Below are positions 56,086 to 64,000 of a DNA stretch of 64,000 nucleotides, piece by piece. Under the pieces are notes generated by a model that was not told the origin of the DNA, searched no databases, and worked only from the letters and a program-made list of their open reading frames with translations. Origin of the DNA: Nemertoderma westbladi (Eukaryota; Xenacoelomorpha; Nemertodermatida; Nemertodermatidae). The DNA is taken from the NCBI GenBank assembly GCA_032718475.1, contig JAUCBJ010008331.1, positions 1 through 64,000 of the forward strand. Reading direction: 5' to 3'. Position 1 is the stretch's first letter. The number at the start of each line of letters is the position of its first letter. The position numbers and the translations under genes were made by a program.

Positions 56086-59000
56086 TCATGGAAACAGCCT
56101 ATTAAACCATGTGTGGAAACAAAGTGCGTTAACAACACCTTCAATAAGGTTTCGTCTGGCAGTTACACTCACAACAGACCCGGTAGGACTTTCTTTGTGC
56201 ACCACGTGGACTTTATTACTGGCTTTACCCACATCGAAATGGAACATAACAAATAAGTCACTAATTTCACGATCAATAACTATAGCATACTGCTCAAGAT
56301 TATCCTCATCGTGAAATATTTTCACATTGTCTCCATATTTCCCTTTGAATGTGTTAACCAACGAATGATTCAGCGACAAAGATCGTAGACATACATCCTC
56401 TTCTTGAAGTTTGGTTACAGTAACATAGGGTAATAACTGCTGCAACAGAGAGAAGTTGAAATATAACTTTGCCTTCGGATTACTATGATCTAAGTCGCGC
56501 CACTGAAGTAGAGTTGAAAGTGTTGAGTCAGCCCCCGTGGTGGGGTCTCGGAAAAGGTGTTTCCACAAAGTGTCCTTGAAACATTGGACCTCGACAGAAG
56601 TCAAAATAGTTTTCACTTTCTGATGAAGTTTTTGAACTTCAGCCTGTAGTTTATTTTGAGTCAATTGATCGCAAAGATTAGAGTGCTCACCTCCAACGGT
56701 TTGTTTTTGTGGTTCACCGTCGTCACTCAAAATAACTTGCAACTTTAGTATAACATTGTCCGTAAAGTCTTGGCGACTGGGACAGTACACGCTGCTTCCC
56801 GCAATCTCTCTGGTCTCAAAATGAATCATAGAAATTACACAAGTGAGGATAAAGTTCCTCCTGTACTCAGTTGACTTGTTTCCTAAAAATGACCAACTTG
56901 TATTTTGCTGCCCTACAAGGGCACTCCGTGTTTCCGCCTCAGACACACTGTGCTTCTTATAACCATGATCACTGGCAGTATCCAGTAGATATTGAAACAC
57001 ACTGCTAGGCGTCATCATCTTGACGGGAAAAGCGAGATTGGAAACAGAAAGCCTGATATCGTCCCCGGGTGGTGACTTGTTCAACCTGGCAAAGTCACTT
57101 AGAAACTCAACCACATTGTAGCCCACGGAATCACTCGGTTTTTTATTTTCCCTGGGTAAATATGTGTCGTTAGAACCAGCCACGTAATCCTGTAGGCATT
57201 GTAAGTGAAAATTATAAATGTACCTTTCTAAAGTAAAATCGTTTATTACCGTATCGCATTCGGACTTGAAGAGTTCTTGAACTGTGGATAAATCGTTATC
57301 ATCATCAGTACACGAATAAAAAACTAGTTCGGATATCATGGTAACTTCCATACATTTAAAATCAACCACAATATGACAGTTCTCATATTGTATGATACAA
57401 ACTAGAATGCCCCCCTTATATGTCCGTTCTAATAATACAGAACCAGGTGCTATGGTATAGTCACTTATTGATTCGCCGGAAACATGTCTAGATCTAGAGT
57501 CTGAAGATGCCTGGGACTGACGAATATTTATGAAGCCAACACTTAGTAAATAAGATGTCAGTTTATGTTTAAGACGTTCAATAATATTAGTATACCAGTT
57601 TGGTAAAACTGCAGGTACCACAGAGGTTATTTGTTCATTGTCAACGGCAATACAATCATTACCATCTTGTTCAGACATCGCATCGCTATAAACTAATAAA
57701 TTTCTAAATGCTTCCAAAAACAGTACAGGTGCCTTAAATGTTTTAAGAAAACGCGACGATTCTACTAGGACATAGCAGTCATCAACACTCATTGGTATCG
57801 TTGAACTGGAACCTCCATAATGCCAAAACATGTCATAAACATTGAAGAGTTTCATTTTTCTTATTGTCATATTTTTCCTAATATCATGAACATCGAAAAG
57901 ATGTTTACCGTATTTTGCTATTAGATCCTGGCTTACATCATAGGGGATACTTTGGGGTGACTTAAAATGCTGTACGTTTTGTAGCACATTATCCACGGGA
58001 AACTGTTCCATAAATTGTGAATAGACTTGTAAACTTTTGAAGGAATTAATATCTTGAGAATACTTTTGACAACAGAGAATTTCTATTAAATTTGACATAT
58101 TTTTAAAATGATGTTTAAGATCCTCTACTTGGCCAAAGCCAAAGTTGTCGACCATGTTATAATTTTCTTCACCAAATTTACCACAGAAGCAGTTGTGATG
58201 ATATATGCCCAACTTCTGCTGTACAATGCAATTCATTAGCGTTACACGCATATTATGAAACCTTATTATTTCACAAACCTCACTACTAATTTTTTCAGAA
58301 CTTTGCAAATTGTATTCATAAACAGTGACATCAGTATTGATAACCTCAAGCAGAAATAACATTTGCCTTTGGCAAATAGGAGGTTGTTGTCCATAAATAG
58401 GTGAAAAGCAGGGTACTGGTGCTTGGTAGTTATTTCGACCTTTATCACTGTCAGTCCAAAACTTAGTTGAGGTAAGATCAGATGGCATAAATATGAGATC
58501 TTTTTGCAGTTGCGCCTGCTTCTGATTTGCACGTGTTGCAGTAGGCACATGTGTTGCTCGAGCAATGACCACAAAATGAGCTTCTTTGCCAATATCCCGG
58601 GTCGGCCTGTTGCTCTGACTGATAGTATCAGTCAGATCATAATACAAACCATTTAATTCCTTAAAAATAGTAACATTGATATCAGCAGCACTTAAGAATG
58701 ATTCCAAAAACAATGCCACATCTTGGAACACATTAATGGCTATATACTTAGTAGCAAGTTTGATATTCAAATGGGAAACACTGGGCACGTGTTCAGTGAT
58801 GCACACATCAAAATGATCCTTTAATGAATTTATAGTCCTTGATGAAATACTATGGGGTATTTCTAATTGCAGGTGACATACTTCTGTCAAAGTATCACAT
58901 ATGGAACTGCGAAAAATATGATTTAACACTTTTTCCAGAGACTCCACATTTATTTTACCTTTGTACCATATGCTAAACATGATTGTGGTGCATGAGAGAC

Positions 59001-62000
59001 TATTATTGTCACGTATTATATCAGATGTGTTGGGTGCAGAGTGTGGACTCGACGACTCGGAAACAGTAAAGTCAATAGAAGTTCTTTTAATATTAGAGGA
59101 ATCGAACAACGACAAAATCATAATTCCAATACCCTTTTGCCCCATCCCTCTTTGATTGATTAAATACACATCACGACTGTTAACAGCCTCAACATGTGGA
59201 CCTGAAAAATCCAGAAATTTGCTATTTTTATCACAATTTGGATTTTTAAAGGTTGACATTTTATGATCCATACTGATGTTCTGTCTTAAATAATATCCAA
59301 ACTGAAATAAATGTTGTTCAATAAAAACTGGAATGGTAAATCTGAAAGTATTCTGAGGGGCTTTTCCATAAGGTTGAATAAATTCAATATCGCTAGTAGT
59401 TAGCTTAGTCTGAAGATTCCGCTCCAACAATAAGCACATAACATCTAACGTTGCTTCAGTTAAACGTCCTTGAAGCATCTTTTCCATATCAATTGTACTA
59501 GGACCTGGCATAGAACTGCCGTAAACACCATAAATAACTAAGCGAAGGCAGTCCCAGGTAGAAATAATATTTCGCCTGGAAGTAACATCATTATCCATAT
59601 GAGAAGTAACTGTTTCATTTAAAGATATATTGTCAGAATCATTTCGTTGTGAACCCTCCACAATTTTCATATAAAATACATCTTTATTTTTTTCTTGAAA
59701 TACAAATACTCTTTTTCTATTCTTTACTTCAAGCTGGGCCAAGTCGCACATTACAGCATTCAAAGCCTTAGATTTACCTCCATCCCTCTTTGTATTCAAA
59801 CGAGGGTGAAGTGGCAGACAAATAGTATAGCACTTATTACAAGCAAATTCTCCAGGCTCAAAGTCCATAGTTGCCTTCAAATACCCAAATTGGTTAATAA
59901 AATCATTGGCTTCAACATAGATATCATCAACAGGGGGGGAATTCGACCTGCTAATATTGCCTTTGTGGGGTGAAAACATTAGATTTTCATCATCTTCTGG
60001 GATAAGAAGCATATTACAAACACTTTTCTCATACATATCATGAAGAAGTAATTTTTGATTCACATACTTTACACAATTACATATAAAAGTTTTAACATTC
60101 TCAATAAGTAATTTATGCGCATGTTTCATATTTGCCTTGTCTTGCGAATGAAAGTGGACTTTTATTTCATCTGATTCAACCTGGAGTATCAGCCAAAAGT
60201 CTCTGGCTAATGATGTATCCTCAGAATCCTCAATTTCGCTCAAATCACCATCATAACCTCCATCATTAAGACTCAGTCTTGAGGTAAAAACACTGGGAGC
60301 TGTGCTAATGGTAGCACTGGGAGGCTCACTAGGTTGCACCATTGAACTTGGTGTAAATCTGTAGAGAATGGGACTACTCCTATATGCATGTGAAACATAG
60401 TTCAATGCCATATCGTCTTTAGTTGATCCATCTTTAAGCTTTTTCCGCACTGCATTTAAGTTCCCAGACAAAGGCCTTCGCCTGGGTGTTCCAAGGTCCA
60501 TACTAGCGCTTCTACATCTGTGTGAACCACTAGTAGGAGACAAAGCATTACTTCTAGCCAAGGGGGAAGTGTCTGCAGTTGTAGAACCACAAGTATCTAC
60601 ACAGGCAAATCTACAACCCAACAAATTCGATTTAGTAGCAAAATGATCTCTGATCAAATTCGAAATAAGAATCGATTTCCTTTTAGCTAATCTTTCAAGT
60701 AAGATCAATGACAAAGTTTGTGATGTTGATACAATTATTGTAGAGGATAACATCGGCATTGTAGTAACTGGTGTAGAAGCATCGCGATCACAAGACAACA
60801 GGTTGTGATTGTAATACGAATGAGGAGTTTCAGACAGTGTTATATCAGAGGTTTCAGACAAAGGGCTGATAACATCAATGGCTGTGGGATTTATCAACTT
60901 GTTGTCTGTTAAGGATAATTGCAATCCTGTACCATATTGTCGTTGTCGTGTTGGACAGGGGATACCTGATTCAGAATCCAATGATAATAATATAGGGGCA
61001 GTATGTGTAGAATCAAATGCACACCCCTGTTTAGTGACAATATAACCACTACCGGTACTTGTAGGTTGTGATTCACTAATCGCTGATACAGCAGATGAAC
61101 AGTAACCCATGTGACAATATGAATTTTTATTAGCACAGCTAACTTCATTTGATTGTTTACAATTGGCCCCACATTGCTCAGTAACTGTACAAGCAACACT
61201 TTTACAATAGCTAATAGGAGCTTTGGAAACTATATCTTTACATAACATATTGTCATTAATTTTGATAGAAGCATCAGTAGCTACTTCTGCTGTCATATTA
61301 CAAATATTTGATATAGGTTTCATATGCTCTTCATTACTAGATAATACTGGAATGATTACATCGTCTGGATGTGACGATTTTATGTCATCAAGATTTATCT
61401 TTTCAGTTAGTGGCATCCCTACAAGTTCCTCCTTTGAGTCGCAAGGAGTATCAGGGATGTTCTGATTAGTTAATTTATCACAATGAACTTCATCAATGGG
61501 AGACTCTTTATTATAAAGCAAATTTGGTGATGATGAAAATTGTTGATCATGTGATACAGATTGAATATCTCGTTGTACAATGAAATGCTCAAATTCACTT
61601 TGACTACTTGGAGATTGACTACTAATATTTCCCATACATGAATGTAATTGCAATTCGTTATATAATTGAAAAGATGTAGGACTCTGAAAGACATCTTTCG
61701 AATTAATTGCCAGAAAGTACAACTTTGTACCCAATTTTCGAAGTTGGTACTGTTTATATGTAAATTTAATTAGCTCAGCAATAAATATGCCACTACTCTC
61801 TGTGGGACCAAACACAAACTGCAAGGGAATGGATTCAAAATAACAATTTGGTTTATTTGTTGAATTTCTAACATGGTGCATGACAATGTTAAGGGTATCA
61901 TTGTTTACAATAGAAGATACGTTATATAAAAAAGCAGTGCACATCTCATCTTGGAGATACCATTCGACTTTGGATTGTAAATCTCTGATAATAAATTGTT

Positions 62001-64000
62001 TGTCTTTGGAAAGTGGTGATAAAGGATCAGCTGAGCTTGCAGGCATCTCAACTGAGTCATTAATAAGTAATCCACTAATTTCATCATCATCTCCTTTTGA
62101 AAGACTGGCCATAGGAGGGGTACTACCATGAGAATCCAGACGACTGTGATATGGAACACAATCATCCGTTTCAGATGGACCTATTGTAAGGCAAATAATA
62201 TCTAGGATTAACTGCACATCTTCTAAATATCTATCATTAATCTGAGACTGCAGGTTCAACGCTATGTCTAGAATGCATGTTGGAAGATCTTTGACTGGTA
62301 AGGAATAGTGTATCCCAGCGCCTTTACATTTCAAGGAACAAGTGAGAGAAAGAAATAAGGGCTCATGATCTTCTTCATCAGGTACATTGAATAAGTCGTG
62401 TTCTAACGACAAATCTTCCTTGTCATATTGTTTTTCCTCACCCATATCTGAGTCTGATTTGGAACTGCATCTTTCAAGGTTTTGTAAGGTATGAATTTGT
62501 TCATTAAAAATAACATCCTGATCAGAATCATTAGGAGAAAAAATTGCTTCTGGAACTGCTTCATAGCCAAGTCTGCTAATTTTGGAATCATTACATCCAG
62601 TAGATCCTGAGATATCACTTGAAAGCGGATTACAGAAATAAAAATAATCACACTTATTTGGTATCGGCTGAAAATACTGATGCAGAATATCCAAAAAAGA
62701 GTGGCGTGAAAGTGGTGTGACCTTTCCACAAGGCTCTTTAAGTAAATCTAAGGAAAACTTCAGTGGTAGTATTATCTGAATGCCTGGGGAAAATGGAGAC
62801 ATATTTAATGATGACTCGCCTGATGATTCTCGTGATTTGTCTCTATAAGGTAACAGACAACCTCTATGAGATGAAGATAAATTAATAAAGAATTCATTTG
62901 CCAAATGGGAACACATGCTTCTTATATAGTTAGTCATGTTTATCTCAATTATAGGTTGATCAACCATCAAATCAACTGCAGCAGTAATATCATATTCATG
63001 TATTGTATCTTTACTCAAAAGACTATCATAAACTGTAGATACAAAGCTATGGTAATATGTTTCAACAACCAATGATGTCTGCTTCTTCAAAGTAGTATTC
63101 TTAAAATAATCATAAATATTATCTTTGTTTAGGAGATTTAGAAATGGATTAAAGGTAAAGTTATCTGATTTGGATTTTGGATTTTTGGAAATGTGAGAAT
63201 CAAATTGTTTATCAATAAATACATACGATTTTTTATTAGCTTCACCTGTTTGAGCTAACAAATTCTGACAGATTTCTGACAAATAACAATCGTAGAGAAA
63301 AACTGGCATTGGCAAGCCAAGACAAAATGAAGGCATGTCACTTTCACCATTATCACAATAATTATTTTCTTGTCCAAATGTTGATATGTTATATAACAAA
63401 CAAATGTCATTATAGGACTTTGGAACAAATATGACTGTCATCCTATGCCTTGAATCCCCATCTATCTTCTTTACAAAACCCTGCCATTTAGGAGTTTCTT
63501 CATTGCAATCATAATTTGATTCAATATTATGAGATTTACTTTCAAATGGTTTTGATATTTCAAGTATATCGAGTACCAATCTAGAATATACTCCATGTTG
63601 ATCATTTGATAAACACAACTCATTATCAAAAAGTTTACCAAGTTTTTTTAAAAAATCATTAAAAAGTAGTTCATTGGGCAACTTCTCAGAATGAAGAATG
63701 CCTGTTGAGTTATGAGAATGAAAATTTTCCATAAAAGTGGAGAAGGCAATTGCAGAGCCCTGGCTCATTGAAATAACTGAAATTGGATCAAATTCGGAAG
63801 ATACAACAGTGATCCTAGAATCCAGACTTTCATTCAAACTATGAAATGATTCATCATGTTGAGGAATTGCAGATGGTAGTTTCATTATATCTGACTTACA
63901 TAATATTTCCATTTGACCAAATGAAAGTAAAGTTTGAACAATCTTATAGTCCGCATCATAAATATGTTTATGGACATTTTGAGCAGTACAATCATCATAC
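56086..64000 (-). CDS. SZT2: SZT2, KICSTOR complex subunit (5' end beyond window)
   Basis: One uninterrupted frame of at least 2,637 codons ending TGA at 56086-56088 and still open at 64000, so the internal ATG at 63912 is probably not the start. SZT2 is the scaffold of KICSTOR, which tethers GATOR1 to the lysosome so that amino-acid and glucose shortage can silence mTORC1. It matches human SZT2 in order and spacing near the C terminus: the YEYN...QKLGIYHH block (about 58190-58330), PMSVDDCYVLVESSRF, ECDTVINDF...YNFHL (about 57205-57265), DTLWKHLF (about 56555-56580) and a final CFHTW. Human SZT2 is about 3,430 residues, so some 700-800 should lie outside. Ser/Asn/Cys-rich linkers fill the middle (about 60300-62600). 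Lack of introns over 7.9 kb is striking, since the human gene has about 70 exons. Confidence 0.92.
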   Translation of the reverse strand, partial: YDDCTAQNVHKHIYDADYKIVQTLLSFGQMEILCKSDIMKLPSAIPQHDESFHSLNESLDSRITVVSSEFDPISVISMSQGSAIAFSTFMENFHSHNSTGILHSEKLPNELLFNDFLKKLGKLFDNELCLSNDQHGVYSRLVLDILEISKPFESKSHNIESNYDCNEETPKWQGFVKKIDGDSRHRMTVIFVPKSYNDICLLYNISTFGQENNYCDNGESDMPSFCLGLPMPVFLYDCYLSEICQNLLAQTGEANKKSYVFIDKQFDSHISKNPKSKSDNFTFNPFLNLLNKDNIYDYFKNTTLKKQTSLVVETYYHSFVSTVYDSLLSKDTIHEYDITAAVDLMVDQPIIEINMTNYIRSMCSHLANEFFINLSSSHRGCLLPYRDKSRESSGESSLNMSPFSPGIQIILPLKFSLDLLKEPCGKVTPLSRHSFLDILHQYFQPIPNKCDYFYFCNPLSSDISGSTGCNDSKISRLGYEAVPEAIFSPNDSDQDVIFNEQIHTLQNLERCSSKSDSDMGEEKQYDKEDLSLEHDLFNVPDEEDHEPLFLSLTCSLKCKGAGIHYSLPVKDLPTCILDIALNLQSQINDRYLEDVQLILDIICLTIGPSETDDCVPYHSRLDSHGSTPPMASLSKGDDDEISGLLINDSVEMPASSADPLSPLSKDKQFIIRDLQSKVEWYLQDEMCTAFLYNVSSIVNNDTLNIVMHHVRNSTNKPNCYFESIPLQFVFGPTESSGIFIAELIKFTYKQYQLRKLGTKLYFLAINSKDVFQSPTSFQLYNELQLHSCMGNISSQSPSSQSEFEHFIVQRDIQSVSHDQQFSSSPNLLYNKESPIDEVHCDKLTNQNIPDTPCDSKEELVGMPLTEKINLDDIKSSHPDDVIIPVLSSNEEHMKPISNICNMTAEVATDASIKINDNMLCKDIVSKAPISYCKSVACTVTEQCGANCKQSNEVSCANKNSYCHMGYCSSAVSAISESQPTSTGSGYIVTKQGCAFDSTHTAPILLSLDSESGIPCPTRQRQYGTGLQLSLTDNKLINPTAIDVISPLSETSDITLSETPHSYYNHNLLSCDRDASTPVTTMPMLSSTIIVSTSQTLSLILLERLAKRKSILISNLIRDHFATKSNLLGCRFACVDTCGSTTADTSPLARSNALSPTSGSHRCRSASMDLGTPRRRPLSGNLNAVRKKLKDGSTKDDMALNYVSHAYRSSPILYRFTPSSMVQPSEPPSATISTAPSVFTSRLSLNDGGYDGDLSEIEDSEDTSLARDFWLILQVESDEIKVHFHSQDKANMKHAHKLLIENVKTFICNCVKYVNQKLLLHDMYEKSVCNMLLIPEDDENLMFSPHKGNISRSNSPPVDDIYVEANDFINQFGYLKATMDFEPGEFACNKCYTICLPLHPRLNTKRDGGKSKALNAVMCDLAQLEVKNRKRVFVFQEKNKDVFYMKIVEGSQRNDSDNISLNETVTSHMDNDVTSRRNIISTWDCLRLVIYGVYGSSMPGPSTIDMEKMLQGRLTEATLDVMCLLLERNLQTKLTTSDIEFIQPYGKAPQNTFRFTIPVFIEQHLFQFGYYLRQNISMDHKMSTFKNPNCDKNSKFLDFSGPHVEAVNSRDVYLINQRGMGQKGIGIMILSLFDSSNIKRTSIDFTVSESSSPHSAPNTSDIIRDNNSLSCTTIMFSIWYKGKINVESLEKVLNHIFRSSICDTLTEVCHLQLEIPHSISSRTINSLKDHFDVCITEHVPSVSHLNIKLATKYIAINVFQDVALFLESFLSAADINVTIFKELNGLYYDLTDTISQSNRPTRDIGKEAHFVVIARATHVPTATRANQKQAQLQKDLIFMPSDLTSTKFWTDSDKGRNNYQAPVPCFSPIYGQQPPICQRQMLFLLEVINTDVTVYEYNLQSSEKISSEVCEIIRFHNMRVTLMNCIVQQKLGIYHHNCFCGKFGEENYNMVDNFGFGQVEDLKHHFKNMSNLIEILCCQKYSQDINSFKSLQVYSQFMEQFPVDNVLQNVQHFKSPQSIPYDVSQDLIAKYGKHLFDVHDIRKNMTIRKMKLFNVYDMFWHYGGSSSTIPMSVDDCYVLVESSRFLKTFKAPVLFLEAFRNLLVYSDAMSEQDGNDCIAVDNEQITSVVPAVLPNWYTNIIERLKHKLTSYLLSVGFINIRQSQASSDSRSRHVSGESISDYTIAPGSVLLERTYKGGILVCIIQYENCHIVVDFKCMEVTMISELVFYSCTDDDNDLSTVQELFKSECDTVINDFTLERYIYNFHLQCLQDYVAGSNDTYLPRENKKPSDSVGYNVVEFLSDFARLNKSPPGDDIRLSVSNLAFPVKMMTPSSVFQYLLDTASDHGYKKHSVSEAETRSALVGQQNTSWSFLGNKSTEYRRNFILTCVISMIHFETREIAGSSVYCPSRQDFTDNVILKLQVILSDDGEPQKQTVGGEHSNLCDQLTQNKLQAEVQKLHQKVKTILTSVEVQCFKDTLWKHLFRDPTTGADSTLSTLLQWRDLDHSNPKAKLYFNFSLLQQLLPYVTVTKLQEEDVCLRSLSLNHSLVNTFKGKYGDNVKIFHDEDNLEQYAIVIDREISDLFVMFHFDVGKASNKVHVVHKESPTGSVVSVTARRNLIEGVVNALCFHTWFNRLFP

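Noticed and set aside
56069-62729. Short frames of 60-108 codons overlapping SZT2
   Set aside because: All are alternative-frame or antisense shadows of the 2,600-codon gene.

Overview
This is a eukaryotic nuclear window, most likely from a marine invertebrate animal. It has interrupted genes with GT-AG introns, many decayed non-LTR retrotransposon (LINE) pieces, tRNA-like SINE heads, very large minisatellites and AT-rich spacers. No sequence feature fixes the species. Frequent AGGCCT and ACCGGT palindromes and the LINE type fit an aquatic invertebrate, possibly a deuterostome, but that is only an impression.

Four genes are recognisable. (1) A DYRK2-type dual-specificity kinase on the + strand (20019-36658) has six coding exons with consistent splice phases and a reconstructed length of 683 residues. 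(2) A complete LYRM4/ISD11 iron-sulfur assembly gene (34911-35171, - strand) lies inside the last DYRK2 intron on the opposite strand. (3) An intronless 889-residue member of the phostensin/taperin family of protein phosphatase 1 regulators (50288-52957, - strand) carries a coding 21-bp minisatellite. (4) SZT2, the large KICSTOR subunit of the mTORC1 nutrient pathway (56086-64000, - strand), is an uninterrupted 7.9-kb reading frame still open at the window edge, so its 5' end is outside.

Layout. 1-8 kb: an interspersed repeat, a GC-rich island of unknown meaning, and several nested copies of a roughly 1.7-kb non-autonomous element. 8-20 kb: LINE relics, a 3.7-kb 19-bp minisatellite, a 0.47-kb array of palindromic hairpin units, and a foldback element. 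20-36.7 kb: the DYRK2 gene; its last intron is 9.9 kb, and 7.2 kb of that is a 24-bp minisatellite whose unit contains the 5' splice site of exon 5. 36.7-50 kb: no confident gene; an inverted-repeat element, a 43-bp minisatellite next to a reverse transcriptase scrap, several LINE 3' ends all on the + strand, and tRNA-like repeats. 50-64 kb: the phostensin/taperin-like gene, a LINE relic, and SZT2.

The genes do not form a pathway. DYRK2 and the PP1 regulator are signalling proteins, LYRM4 is mitochondrial, and SZT2 acts at the lysosome. The strongest unusual signal is the splice-donor-containing minisatellite in DYRK2. Exon 5 remains open in frame for 106 codons into it. The homogenised repeat variant has the donor GT changed to AT. 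The very long frames in the arrays (up to 692 codons) arise because 24 bp is a multiple of three, and I do not call them genes.
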